Source: CAYGVT01 sp964353355 (GTDB lineage: Archaea; Thermoplasmatota; DTKX01; GCA-020343715). From it: 64,000 nt of DNA. Position 1 is the stretch's first letter, and the number at the start of each line of letters is the position of its first letter. The notes below the pieces were generated by a model. The model saw nothing but the letters and a program-made list of their open reading frames with translations, made no database searches and had not been told where the DNA came from. Positions 50,083 to 59,428 of this stretch are shown in pieces. The DNA lies in contig CAYGVT010000014.1 of the NCBI GenBank assembly GCA_964353355.1, positions 62,001 to 126,000 of the forward strand, given 5' to 3'. The translations under genes were made by a program, and so were the position numbers.

Positions 50083-51321
50083 GTGGTGGGCACCCCAGGG
50101 GATGACGGGACTGCCCGGACCCCTATTGGGGACATAACGGGCAACATCCTGGATGGCGATTCCCCATTGGGGAAGGGGGGACGCGACAAGGATGTCCCCA
50201 TCTCCACCAGGCCAGGCACGCATCATCCCAAGGCCGAGGACAGGCAGCTCGTGGTGGTGGGCGCGGGACCCGCGGGCTCGACCGCGGCGAGGTTCGCCGC
50301 CATGGCGGGCGCCGAGGTGCTGCTCATCGACCGGCGCGCGGTCGTGGGAAGGCCCGTGGAGTGCGCGGGCTTCCTCCCCGCGGAGGACGAGCTGCGCGCG
50401 ATGCTCCCCGGCGTGCCCGACCAGCAGGCCATCTTCCACGTCCCGGGCCGCTTCATACTGGACAGGACCGAGGAGACCGTCATCGTCTCCCCGGGGGGGA
50501 GGCGCAAGGTCCTCCCGTTCAGGGGCGTCACGGTCGACCGCGCCGAGTGGGACGCGCACAACGTGGACCTGGCCGTGGAGGCGGGCGCGGAGTTCCGCCC
50601 GTCGACGGGCGCGACCGGCTATGAGAATGGCATCCTCTTGACGGAGAGAGGAGTCTATTCCCCCGCAGTCCTCATTGCGGCCGATGGTCCGCACTCGAGG
50701 ATGAGGCGGTGCGCTGGCCTTCCGGACCCGAAGCTCATCGCCCCGGCCCTGAATGCGGACGCGCGCATCGCGCACGACGGGCGCGTCGAGATGCACTTCT
50801 GCCGCGAGGCCCCGGGGGGATACGCCTGGGTCATCCCGGCGGGGGACGGCCGTGCGCACGTGGGACTGGGGGCGGACCCGAGGAGGGGCACGGGGGGTCT
50901 CAGGGACGCCCTCGAGCGGTTCGCGCGCAGGGTCGGCGCCGAGCTGGGGGAGGTGACCGCGGGCGCGGTCCCTTCGGCGGGGCCCGTGGCGCGGACGGTG
51001 GCGGGGAACGTCATGCTCGCCGGCGACGCCGCGGGGCACGTGATGGCGTCCAACGGCGGGGGCGTGCCCATCGCGCTCGCGGCGGGGCGTGCCGCGGGGG
51101 AGGTGGCCGCAGCGGTCGTTGGCGGGAAGGCGCGCATAGAGGACTACGAGCGCCGTTGGCGCGCCGAGGTGGGCGAGGTGCTGGAGGTTGCGGGGCGCAT
51201 CCGGTGGCTCGCGGGCGTCCCGTTCAGGTGGCCCCTCCTGCTCGACATGGTCATGTGGGCCATGCCGCGGTGGGAGATGGCGCGCGCGCTGCGGTGCCAG
51301 CGGATGCTCGGAGTGCTGTGA
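50083..51321 (+). CDS. Geranylgeranyl reductase family FAD protein
   Basis: The protein has about 412 residues. FAD-binding Rossmann motif VVVGAGPAGSTAARFAAMAG is followed by RRAVVGRPVECAGF with the Cys typical of geranylgeranyl reductases. The second FAD motif is VMLAGDAAGHVMASNGGG. These enzymes saturate isoprenoid chains of archaeal lipids or precursors using reduced cofactor. The stop of the prenyltransferase is two bases before the GTG start, so the pair is coupled. The first 50 residues are low in similarity to the family, so a start nearer the GAGPAG motif is possible. Confidence 0.85.
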   Translation: MVGTPGDDGTARTPIGDITGNILDGDSPLGKGGRDKDVPISTRPGTHHPKAEDRQLVVVGAGPAGSTAARFAAMAGAEVLLIDRRAVVGRPVECAGFLPAEDELRAMLPGVPDQQAIFHVPGRFILDRTEETVIVSPGGRRKVLPFRGVTVDRAEWDAHNVDLAVEAGAEFRPSTGATGYENGILLTERGVYSPAVLIAADGPHSRMRRCAGLPDPKLIAPALNADARIAHDGRVEMHFCREAPGGYAWVIPAGDGRAHVGLGADPRRGTGGLRDALERFARRVGAELGEVTAGAVPSAGPVARTVAGNVMLAGDAAGHVMASNGGGVPIALAAGRAAGEVAAAVVGGKARIEDYERRWRAEVGEVLEVAGRIRWLAGVPFRWPLLLDMVMWAMPRWEMARALRCQRMLGVL

Positions 51322-51386
51322 CCTGTGGCGTCAATGCGACAGCCTTGAACCCCCACGGTCCACCCCGGGGGCGGGTGTAGGCTAGC

Positions 51387-51396
51387 CATTTATAGG
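51387..51396 (+). promoter_or_regulatory. TATA box of the small membrane protein gene at 51.4-51.8 kb
   Basis: CATTTATAGG predicts initiation near 51418. No ATG, GTG or TTG in frame lies close to that point. Confidence 0.45.
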
Positions 51397-51510
51397 GGTA
51401 CATCTCTCCTGAGGACGAAGGCGCCTGTAGACAGGATCCGCGTCCTCGCCGGCATAACGGACATCTACTTCCTCATCGGGTCCGCCGTCCTCGTCGTCCT
51501 CGGCCTCATC

Positions 51511-51762
51511 GTGGTCGTTGAGGAGCATTCGAACGAGCACATCGCGAATGCGAACCTGCAGCTCATCGGCCTCCTACAGCTCGCCGAGGCCTCCTTCGCC
51601 CTGGTAGCCGCTGCGCTCGTCATCAAGGGGCGCCGCTCAGGCTTAGTTACTGGCCCGGCCGTCCCCATGCTAAGGATGTTCCTACATACGATATATTTCG
51701 TGTTCCTCATGCTCGTCCCCGTCGCCTCCATGAGCGTCGCGGCCTTCATGCTCGTGAGCTAA
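51511..51762 (+). CDS. Small membrane protein, start unclear
   Basis: The listed GTG gives 83 residues with two hydrophobic helices (LLQLAEASFALVAAALVI and MLRMFLHTIYFVFLMLVPVA). The coding pattern continues upstream in the same frame to about 51409, with another clear helix (DIYFLIGSAVLVVLGLIVVV), but no ATG, GTG or TTG exists there. A CTG at 51409 is the only near-start codon. Either a rare start is used, or the gene has lost its start. Family unknown. Confidence 0.45.
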   Translation: MVVEEHSNEHIANANLQLIGLLQLAEASFALVAAALVIKGRRSGLVTGPAVPMLRMFLHTIYFVFLMLVPVASMSVAAFMLVS

Positions 51763-51994
51763 AACGGACGCCTCTTCGTCACCGATAACGGGGATAAAAA
51801 GTCAAGATAGGCGCGTTAGACCGCTCCTGAAGAAGTACTTTTTCAAATCCTCACTCTCAACAGGCTTTGGTATAGGACTGCGGTGAACCCGTACGGTTCA
51901 TCGCGATAACAGCAGCAAGCAGCGCAGCACGTTAGCCATTATCGCCATCAAGATGCCCATGTCAAGTTCGGTCAGGACATGCGAGTACCGAAAC
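51763..51994. other. Non-coding stretch between the small membrane protein and the C25 protease
   Basis: The composition is AT-richer than the left side of the window. The short A-run GGGGATAAAAAGTC (51788-51801) could be a promoter or terminator remnant. I see no gene. Confidence 0.4.
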
Positions 51995-54900
51995 TCACCT
52001 GTCCATTTCACCCCCGGCCATAGTTTTCTTACGGCCTCGTGAGTACCAGATGATTAGAGCAAATACGATGATGATGGCGACGACCGCTATAGAAATCCAG
52101 TATGTCGTCGTTTCCGTCCCTTCCACCTGCAGCGAGAGCGGTCGAGTCGAGCTCCCGTAGGAACTTGTGTTCCCATTGATGTCGGTGACGACGATATAGT
52201 ACTCCATTGTCCCCTTCTTCAGGGTTTTCGATGGAACACTGGCGTTGTACCAGTCACCGTCCCCTGTCATGGGGATGGACCTCCATTCGTCATCACCTTT
52301 CATCCGATAATAAAGGATTGCCCCCGATATCCCCTGGTCATCAGTGGCCACGATGGCGATATTGACACCATCGGCCCTACTCGCTATATCGGGAGGGCTG
52401 AACTCGATCTTTGGATTCTCCACGTCGGGGACAATCACATCGGTGATGGCCACGGGGGATGAAGCGCCTCCCTCGGGGTACGTGGCCTCGTTCGGTCCGT
52501 CGGTCGCCCATACGTAGTACTCCAAACCGATGGGGGTCACCGCGCCCCCTGGTATTGAAGCGGCCCAGGTTGGTCCGACCGTGGGAGCCATCTCGATGGC
52601 GGTGTACTCCGTCGTCCCCAGCGGCCGATGATAGAGAACTACCGACAGGACGGCGACATCGTCCGTGACATCGGCAGATATCTCCATCGTCATGTTCGCT
52701 CTCCAGCCAATGGGGGGATCGTGCGCGACTATTGGGGGCGTGGTGTCCGACGAGGTTACCACGATCTGGATTGGGTCAGATTCGCCACCGACGGGGAATG
52801 TCACATTTTGGATTGCATCCATGGCCACGATGTAGTACTCGATACCTGGTGCCCTCACAGAGCTGCCAGGGACCAAGACGGTCCACTGGTCGGCCGTCAT
52901 CTGGACCATGTCGAGGACGGAATAGCTCACCTCGCCAGGCCTTCTGTAATGGAGTTCGGTCGAGATGACTCGGATATCATCGTGCACGCTAGCGGTAATG
53001 TTGAGTACGCTGCCCCCTTTAACCTCGGATGGCGGGGTATGGATGATCACCGGCGGCGTGTCCTCCGTCGATGGGATTACCGAGAAATTGAAGGGCCCCA
53101 AGGGTTCGGATGGAACGCAGAGCGCATCGAAGTTCCAGATGCTGCATGTGTAGTTATCGGAAGGCGGGAGGCCGGTGATGTTGTGGCTGAACACAATGCC
53201 CTGTGAGAAATCGACCCCCCCATGCACTGGATCTAGCATCGTCCAGGGGCTTCCGTTCACAGGTGTCCCATTGTTCAGGATATGGATGGCCGGGAACCCG
53301 CCCATGGGGCCATGGCCATCCTTGTCGGTGTACTTGACGGTGACCACCAGGACCTTGTTCGATTCAACGACGGACGCGCTCAGGCGTGCCTCTGAGAGCA
53401 TGGGCGGCGTATCCTTGACCACGCGGAGCTCGACGGCCCCGGTGACGTTGTCATCGATGTAAGAGGTGACGGTGAACACCCTCGCCTCGCCGACCGGCGC
53501 CTCGTCTGGGGCGAACACTGTAAGGGTGGCAGTCTGGCTCTCGTAGGGGCCGAGGACCTGCGGGTAGTCACGGTCCAATCGGCTCCCCCACAGAGCCCCC
53601 GTGATGTTGCTCCCCAGCCTCTGGTCGACCTCCAGGTACGCCAGGGCCTCGTGGTCGGTGGGGTTCTCGACGGTGAAATGGAACTCGCCGGGAGAGCCCA
53701 CGCTCTCCACCCTCATGTTCTCCTGGCCCTTGTTGTTCTTGAGGTTGGAATCGTAGGGGTGGTACACCTCCACCAGTATACAGACGTGGCCCGAGACTAT
53801 TGGCGTCCAAAGGACCTTCGCGACCGCCTTCTGGCCCGCGCCGGTCGGTACGTCGATGACGTCCTTGCCGATGGTTTGCCATTTGACCTGGCCCGTACCC
53901 CATTGAGCCCATCTGAACGTGACAGTCGTTCCTTCCGCGGGCACATGGCCGTTGTTGTAGACCCGCGCCTTGATCTTGTACTCGAAGCCTTCCACAATGG
54001 GCCAGTAGGGGATGGATTGTGCAAACTCACTGTTGAGCACGATGTCGATGCATGGGTTGTCCGTCGTCGGGTCCTTGATGTCGGGGTCGGTGTTGAGGTA
54101 CCACGTAGAGGGGTCCAGCGGGGCGTAGATGAAGGGGTCCGGCAAGGGACCGCCCGGCAGAAGCCTGAACACGGTGACGGCGACCCTGGAGGAGGCGCGG
54201 CCCTTGGCGATGACGTTGACGTACCCTTTGGGCTCATACTCAGGAACCTGGATATAGTCCCTAAAGACGCCATTGGCAGCCCGGCAAGGATTGAGGGTGG
54301 CCGTCCCGAATGACAGGTCGATCAGCTCGTTCCCGACGAAGTTGGTGCAGTTCAGCCAGACATACTCGCCCGTGGCGCCCTGGTCGGGCTCGAGGTCGAC
54401 CATCGTGCCTGTGTAAGTGGAGACGATTTCCCCCGTGTACGGGCGGATGTTCGCCCGCGTCACGGTAACGTCGATGTTGCCCCCGTACTGCGAGGTGACG
54501 GTGAAACGGGCGAAGCCGTCAGGGTCGGTGAAGCGCACGGCCTTGAAGTCGCCAGGCTTCCTCAGGCAGACCTTGGCGTTGGGGGCAGGGCCCCCACCGG
54601 TCTTCGTGACCCGCACCACCAGCTCCTGTGTTGCCCCCGCCCCTATCACGGCCGGGTGGTCCACGGTGATGGTCGTCGGGTACTGTGTCCAAATGGCGGT
54701 CTCCGGGTCCCCGAACAGGGTGTACTCCTCGAAGTTCTTGCCCGAATAATCCACCATTGGGATGACAAGGGGGATGGTATTTGGCTGGTCGGTCTTCATG
54801 GCCATGAAGATTTTTGCGTAGGTCAGCATCTGGCCTAGCGAGTACAGACTGTTCGACCCGAAACCATCCAGGCCTGTCCAGACCGCATCATAGAATCCCT

Positions 54901-56710
54901 GGAAAAAAGGATAGTTCCAATCAATGTATGTGACCCGGGTAGCTCCGACGGCGGCAATCGCACCTTTGCCATCCTGGAGGACAGCTTTCTCGCACAATTT
55001 GGGGGAGGGGTCGGCAGGCAGACCGTCAGTCTCATCATCGAACCATCCGGACCGGCAGTTGGCTCCCATCAGGACAGTGAGCTTACCGAAATTCTCCACT
55101 CCGTCGATTAAAGTGCCAGTAAGCGGAGGGTAGCACCATCCATCGGCATCTCCATGGTCCAGGTGACCAACAAGGAATGACCCCGCCTCGATTGCACGAA
55201 GGATGTCCATATGAAAGCCATCCCATTTGAAACCGTTCGCTATGAGCAGGTCATCGGGCAATTTGAACTCACTATCCGAATGCCATACGCTCCCAGGAAA
55301 ATAGTACGCTGGGTCCGATTTGTAGGTGTTGGTATAAACGCGTTGGACCCTGTAGCCTTGAGTCCTCAGGTAGTCTCTTACTTCCTCCACGTAGTAGAGG
55401 CTGGGCCAATCCTCCCCTCTGTCGAAGTTCTTATCCTCGAAATACGAGCAAATTGTCTGGTTCTTGAAGTATCCCGTTTCAAAGGGAGGCGTCGTTTCGT
55501 ACATCAGGATGTTCCCAGTGATATTCCTTGCGTCGCTCTCTGTCCCGACAGGATACCTCCCCACGAAGATGTCCGGGTAGAGGTCGTCCCCATCCACCGT
55601 TGCGTAATAGAGGTCCGACGCTGTATAAATCCCATCATACTCGTGGTAGGACCTGTAATGTGTCGGGATGAAGTCCGCGTCCCCCACGAGTAGCACGTAG
55701 GTGGGTGGCACGGTCCAGGTATCGTAGGCATTCTTGATATAAGCGGCTATCTCGTTGGCGGAGGCTCCGTTGGGATCGATGTCCTGCGTCGTGACGAGCT
55801 TCGCTCCAAGTCCCTTCCGATCCTTCCAGTCGATAAGGGGCGCCAGTTCGTCCTCGAAGAGCTCGTCGGTGATCACGAGGTAGTCACCTGTATTGTAGCT
55901 CGTCAGTGATGCTCCTGGCAACCTGGACCTCAACGACTCGGGCCGCTTATAGTTGAGGACGGTTGCCTCGAGCAGTTCCTCGAATGGCTCGGAGATCAAC
56001 CTGTCGATGGTGCGTATTATCTGGGTGGGTTCGTTGTAATTGACCCGCACCTCCATCTTGGAGAACACCTTGATCTGCTGGCTCACCGGGTTGAACTGGA
56101 TGGGGTGAAAGACGACGGGTGCGACCCTGTGCCCCCTCATGATGAATGGCGTCTCAAGGCTCACCTCGTCGGATGGATAGAACCCGTCGGTTGTGTACGT
56201 GGTCTCGTTCATCGTGTAATCATATGTGTTGTTATCCTCGATGGCTATGGCCGGTTCCCGGTTCGGACAGACCCAGTAACCGTCCCTGGTCTGGGCATCG
56301 GCGTGGACGGTCTCGAGGGATAGGCCGACATCGTGGGGCACCTCGACGTACCTCGTCACCGAAGGCAGGCTGGGATTGCCCTCGGTCAGCAGCCTACCGG
56401 TGCCGTTCATCTCGAGAACGTCGAACTCGGTGATATTCCCGGAGATGTTTATCGGCAGTTTGTACTCCCAGACGTCCGGGAAATCGAGGTCGACCATAAT
56501 TCCGTTGTTGTCCGAGTCCTTCATCCTCGTTTCAAGGTGCGCGTCTGTCATGACGTCCGGGCCTCGTTGCGATGGCCCGTCCGTCCCTAGTGACATCCAT
56601 GTCGTCATGTCGGTCGTGCCCAGCATGACGACCACGGTCACCAGGATCGTGAGGCCGGTCCTGTAAATCCCTCCGTCTGTCCTCCCTCGGTCATCTCCTG
56701 CGGTCTTCAT
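51995..56710 (-). CDS. Secreted C25 (gingipain-like) cysteine protease with Ig-like repeats and membrane anchor
   Basis: The protein has 1,571 residues. A signal peptide (GLTILVTVVVMLGTTDMT) is followed by a C25 propeptide-like region and the peptidase domain. Catalytic His lies in LVGHLDHGDADGW (about 518) and Cys in MGANCRSGW (about 551). An Ig-like domain typical of C25 enzymes follows, then several beta domains with the repeat DTTPPIVAHDPP/TPPVIIHTPPSE, and one transmembrane helix (WISIAVVAIIIVFALIIW) with a KKT-type tail. ATG 56710 is preferred because of GGAGGAGAGT just upstream; the frame is open to 56902. Base composition is clearly AT-richer than the rest of the window, a sign of transfer. 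Confidence 0.85.
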   Translation of the reverse strand: MKTAGDDRGRTDGGIYRTGLTILVTVVVMLGTTDMTTWMSLGTDGPSQRGPDVMTDAHLETRMKDSDNNGIMVDLDFPDVWEYKLPINISGNITEFDVLEMNGTGRLLTEGNPSLPSVTRYVEVPHDVGLSLETVHADAQTRDGYWVCPNREPAIAIEDNNTYDYTMNETTYTTDGFYPSDEVSLETPFIMRGHRVAPVVFHPIQFNPVSQQIKVFSKMEVRVNYNEPTQIIRTIDRLISEPFEELLEATVLNYKRPESLRSRLPGASLTSYNTGDYLVITDELFEDELAPLIDWKDRKGLGAKLVTTQDIDPNGASANEIAAYIKNAYDTWTVPPTYVLLVGDADFIPTHYRSYHEYDGIYTASDLYYATVDGDDLYPDIFVGRYPVGTESDARNITGNILMYETTPPFETGYFKNQTICSYFEDKNFDRGEDWPSLYYVEEVRDYLRTQGYRVQRVYTNTYKSDPAYYFPGSVWHSDSEFKLPDDLLIANGFKWDGFHMDILRAIEAGSFLVGHLDHGDADGWCYPPLTGTLIDGVENFGKLTVLMGANCRSGWFDDETDGLPADPSPKLCEKAVLQDGKGAIAAVGATRVTYIDWNYPFFQGFYDAVWTGLDGFGSNSLYSLGQMLTYAKIFMAMKTDQPNTIPLVIPMVDYSGKNFEEYTLFGDPETAIWTQYPTTITVDHPAVIGAGATQELVVRVTKTGGGPAPNAKVCLRKPGDFKAVRFTDPDGFARFTVTSQYGGNIDVTVTRANIRPYTGEIVSTYTGTMVDLEPDQGATGEYVWLNCTNFVGNELIDLSFGTATLNPCRAANGVFRDYIQVPEYEPKGYVNVIAKGRASSRVAVTVFRLLPGGPLPDPFIYAPLDPSTWYLNTDPDIKDPTTDNPCIDIVLNSEFAQSIPYWPIVEGFEYKIKARVYNNGHVPAEGTTVTFRWAQWGTGQVKWQTIGKDVIDVPTGAGQKAVAKVLWTPIVSGHVCILVEVYHPYDSNLKNNKGQENMRVESVGSPGEFHFTVENPTDHEALAYLEVDQRLGSNITGALWGSRLDRDYPQVLGPYESQTATLTVFAPDEAPVGEARVFTVTSYIDDNVTGAVELRVVKDTPPMLSEARLSASVVESNKVLVVTVKYTDKDGHGPMGGFPAIHILNNGTPVNGSPWTMLDPVHGGVDFSQGIVFSHNITGLPPSDNYTCSIWNFDALCVPSEPLGPFNFSVIPSTEDTPPVIIHTPPSEVKGGSVLNITASVHDDIRVISTELHYRRPGEVSYSVLDMVQMTADQWTVLVPGSSVRAPGIEYYIVAMDAIQNVTFPVGGESDPIQIVVTSSDTTPPIVAHDPPIGWRANMTMEISADVTDDVAVLSVVLYHRPLGTTEYTAIEMAPTVGPTWAASIPGGAVTPIGLEYYVWATDGPNEATYPEGGASSPVAITDVIVPDVENPKIEFSPPDIASRADGVNIAIVATDDQGISGAILYYRMKGDDEWRSIPMTGDGDWYNASVPSKTLKKGTMEYYIVVTDINGNTSSYGSSTRPLSLQVEGTETTTYWISIAVVAIIIVFALIIWYSRGRKKTMAGGEMDR

Positions 56711-57243
56711 ACTCTCCTCCCCCGCCTTATTCATTGCATTGCGCGACAGCAGATTTTTACCTACAGGTCCTGCCATTTGGGCAGCCCTCTCCGGCTGCCA
56801 TCGGGCAGCCCGCAGGGCATTTGGCGAATCCCCCATGTATAAGTGCAACTGAAGCATAGGGTGCCCATATGCTTCGCCGACCCAGCTATACATTGGTTTC
56901 ACGGCTATTTCAATTCTTGTACCCCCCTATGTTGAGTTTGCCATGGCGTATAAAAGAAATCAGAGTGTCCGTTTTGATTCTTGAAGATACTCTTCTAATG
57001 AAATCGGATTGACGGGATATTGCGGGAGCCTCCAGGCTATCGGTAGGATTGTCCTGTCCAGAGAATTAAAAAACCGACGGCCATTTCACGAGCGCCTCGG
57101 GCGGCCTTCCTGGTGAGAGATGCCTTTAATACTGATCAGTAACGGTGTGAACGCCAAGATCAACCCACCAGGCAGCGCCATTGCGCCCTTCTTTCAGACC
57201 TGGCCGAAAGTCTAATATCGGGGCCGTGCATGGGGAGGGCCGC
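56711..57243. other. Intergenic region upstream of the C25 gene and tRNA-Arg copy 1
   Basis: It holds several minus-strand TATA-like strings (CTTTTATACG near 56950, CACTTATACA near 56840) for the protease gene. A short minus-strand ORF ATGCCCTGC...TAG fills 56761-56820 exactly. A perfect 12-bp palindrome TACTGATCAGTA lies at 57130-57141, about 100 bp before the tRNA. I see no other gene. Confidence 0.4.
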
Positions 57244-57321
57244 GGGCACGTGGCCTAGATTGGATATGGCACCAGCCTCCTAAGCTGGCAGTCCGGGGTT
57301 CAAATCCCCGCGTGCCCGCCA
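57227..57321 (+). repeat. Direct repeat, left copy (contains tRNA-Arg copy 1)
   Basis: This starts TGCATGGGGAG and runs through the tRNA to the encoded CCA. It matches 59277-59372 almost perfectly; only three or four bases just before the tRNA differ (GGC versus AAAC). The two repeats flank the ATPase gene and are 2,050 bp apart. Confidence 0.85.
57244..57318 (+). tRNA. tRNA-Arg(CCT), copy 1
   Basis: Acceptor GGGCACG pairs with CGTGCCC, discriminator G, CCA encoded (57319-57321). The anticodon stem CCAGC/GCTGG encloses CTCCTAA with anticodon CCT, reading AGG. The T-stem CGGGG/CCCCG encloses TTCAAAT. No intron. It is identical over the tRNA to the copy at 59295. Confidence 0.92.
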
Positions 57322-57526
57322 CACATTCAACGCACATATCCGGGGCGTGCCAAGGCTCGCACTCCACTCCCAACGGGTCTGATGTGGTGGTCCAGATCGA
57401 GCCCTTTCCTCCAATTGAAGGAGGGCCTGCATCGGCAATGGCGAGCCAGGACATATTGTTTCTAGAAATATTGACTATTTTTTTATAAGTAAGTTGATAT
57501 TATCATAGCAATCTATTTATATATAA
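57322..57526. other. AT-rich promoter region of the AAA/DUF4143 ATPase
   Basis: There is no gene. T-rich TATTTTTTTATAAG (57475-57488) may end tRNA transcription or act as a box A. A second TATA-like string TTTATATATAAA (57515-57526) lies immediately before the first ATG. Confidence 0.45.
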
Positions 57527-59035
57527 ATGGTCATAATCATGTCCATGACCGATGCCCTCAATCCCGAGGACCAGAACCCGTGGTGGCGGGACCCGAGAGC
57601 CCTCGCCAACGATAAGAAGATGCGGGACCTGGCCTCCGCGAACCTGCGTTGGTCCCCGTCGATCAAAGCCGAGATCGACCTGGAGCGCGACCGCGTCTAT
57701 ACCCTGCGCGGCATGAGACAGGTCGGGAAGACGACCCTCGTCAAGTGCCTCATGAGGGATCTCATCAAAGGAGGAACAGACCCCAGGTGCGTGCTCTACT
57801 ACAGCTGCGAGGTGCTCCACCGGCCTCGGGAGCTCATCGAGGTGCTCTCGCGGTTCCAGGGGCTGCCGGGCCGGGCCGAGGGGCACGGACGGCTCTACGC
57901 GTTCCTCGACGAGGTGACGTCCGTAAGGGGCTGGGAAAGAGCGGTCAAGCACCTGGCGGACACCGGTGCATTGGAGGGCATGACGGTCGTCCTCACCGGC
58001 TCCCACTCCCTCGACCTGAAGTACGCCATCGAGCGCCTCCCAGGGAGGCGTGGGGAGGGGGGAGGCGGGACCCTCAACAAGGTGATGCGACCGATGGCCT
58101 TCCGGGAGTATGTCGCGCTGGTCGCTCCCGATATCTCGGCGCGCCTCGAATCGAAGCTCGCAACTGCCGGCATGCACAGGCACGCCATGCTGCTCGGCCT
58201 GTTCGACGGCAACGTCCACCCCGTCATCGAGAACGAGCTCGCCCTCTACTCGCACGAGCTGCGCACTCTGCTCGAGGGATACCTCCTGACGGGCGGGCTC
58301 ATGCGTGCCATCAGGGAGCACCGCGCGACGGGGAGCGTGGACGCCCAGACCTACGAGATGTACATAAGGGCGGTCGTGGGGGACCTGGCGAGGTGGAGGT
58401 TCCAGGAGGGGCAGGCGAGGCAGCTCCTGAGGTCCGTGGTCGACCGCATGGGCACGCGCGCGAGCCTGAACGCCATCGCGAAGGAGACCGAGGTCCCCTC
58501 GCACGCGACGGTCGCGAGGTACCTCGACGCGTTCGTGGACTCGTACGTGCTGCACTCCTTCTATCAGCTCGACCTCTCGGACGGAGAGACGGCGTACAAG
58601 CGGGAACGGAAGCTCTACTTCCAAGACCCGTTCGTCTACCACGCCATCGGTGCGTGGGCCCGCGGCAGGACGGACTACCAAGAGCTCGCATCCGATGTGG
58701 TCGGGGACCGGAGATTGAGGGGGTCGTTGGTCGAGATGCTCGTCGCCGCCCATGTCGTCCGGCTCGTCGAGGCGCTGCGGCCGAGCGACGTGCTGAGCCC
58801 CCAGGAGGCGGTCCTGTACTGGCGCAAGAAGGGGACCGACAGGGAGGTCGATTTCGTCATCAGGTACAGGGGGGCGCTGCTGCCGCTCGAGGTGAAGCAC
58901 CAGCCCGTGATAAGGTCGGGCGACCTCGACCCCCTCTACTCCTTCAAGAGGGGGTTGCTGGTCTCAGCGGGCCACCTCGAGGCGCGCGGGAGCTACTCGA
59001 TAATACCCGTGGAGCTGTTCCTCATGCTCGTGTGA
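57527..59035 (+). CDS. AAA ATPase of the AAA_14/DUF4143 family
   Basis: This 502-residue protein has Walker A GMRQVGKTTL (residues 62-71), Walker B-like LYAFLDEV, sensor-like VVLTGSHS, and the DUF4143 C-terminal part ending in a nuclease-like core (YWRKKGTDREVDFVIRYRGA, LLPLEVKHQ). That last piece has the D-ExK pattern of PD-(D/E)XK nucleases (EVDF with EVKH). Such ATPases are patchily distributed in archaea and bacteria and often look mobile; their function is unknown. Alternative starts are ATG 57539 and 57545, the latter placed 25 nt after a TATA box. The gene is bracketed by the two tRNA-Arg copies. Confidence 0.88.
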   Translation: MVIIMSMTDALNPEDQNPWWRDPRALANDKKMRDLASANLRWSPSIKAEIDLERDRVYTLRGMRQVGKTTLVKCLMRDLIKGGTDPRCVLYYSCEVLHRPRELIEVLSRFQGLPGRAEGHGRLYAFLDEVTSVRGWERAVKHLADTGALEGMTVVLTGSHSLDLKYAIERLPGRRGEGGGGTLNKVMRPMAFREYVALVAPDISARLESKLATAGMHRHAMLLGLFDGNVHPVIENELALYSHELRTLLEGYLLTGGLMRAIREHRATGSVDAQTYEMYIRAVVGDLARWRFQEGQARQLLRSVVDRMGTRASLNAIAKETEVPSHATVARYLDAFVDSYVLHSFYQLDLSDGETAYKRERKLYFQDPFVYHAIGAWARGRTDYQELASDVVGDRRLRGSLVEMLVAAHVVRLVEALRPSDVLSPQEAVLYWRKKGTDREVDFVIRYRGALLPLEVKHQPVIRSGDLDPLYSFKRGLLVSAGHLEARGSYSIIPVELFLMLV

Positions 59036-59276
59036 GGGCATCGCCCTCGGTCGACAGACCCACGATGAACATCGTTCATGAGATGTCGTAGGCCTGGACA
59101 ACGCTTTCCGGAGGTGCACACCACAATCGCCCATCCCCACATTGGTCATTGCCCGGATGGGGAGGAGATGACAAGAAGGAGGAAATCCGGATTTCCATAT
59201 CTTTGGTGCGCGCTGCCGTGTGAAGTGCAATCCAACACCGGTTGCCTTCCCCTCACTTGGGCATTTGAAGAGGCCA

Positions 59277-59372
59277 TGCATGGGGAGAAACCGCGGGCAC
59301 GTGGCCTAGATTGGATATGGCACCAGCCTCCTAAGCTGGCAGTCCGGGGTTCAAATCCCCGCGTGCCCGCCA
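59277..59372 (+). repeat. Direct repeat, right copy (contains tRNA-Arg copy 2)
   Basis: This is the second copy of the 95-bp sequence at 57227, starting TGCATGGGGAG and ending at the encoded CCA. After it the two flanks diverge. This is the expected picture for an insertion into, or duplication of, a tRNA gene. Confidence 0.85.
59295..59369 (+). tRNA. tRNA-Arg(CCT), copy 2
   Basis: The 75-nt tRNA and CCA (59370-59372) are the same as copy 1, so it is intact and presumably expressed. The convergent Gly-rich surface protein gene ends 60 bp downstream. The 257 bp between the ATPase and this copy contain no gene; an inverted repeat ATGAAC-ATC-GTTCAT lies at 59065-59079. Confidence 0.92.
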
Positions 59373-59428
59373 TCTTGGCTTCTATTTCCCCCGAAGGTGG
59401 GGCAGTGGCCATCGAGGCCCCAACCACC

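Noticed and set aside
56761..56820. A 19-codon minus-strand ORF between TATA-like elements and the C25 start
   Set aside because: Its stop is about 50 nt before ATG 56710 and the TATA spacing is poor, so it does not share the tight stop-start layout of the four reported cases.
59065..59079. Inverted repeat ATGAAC-ATC-GTTCAT after the ATPase gene
   Set aside because: It is short, with no T-run or promoter next to it, so I could not decide between terminator, operator and chance.
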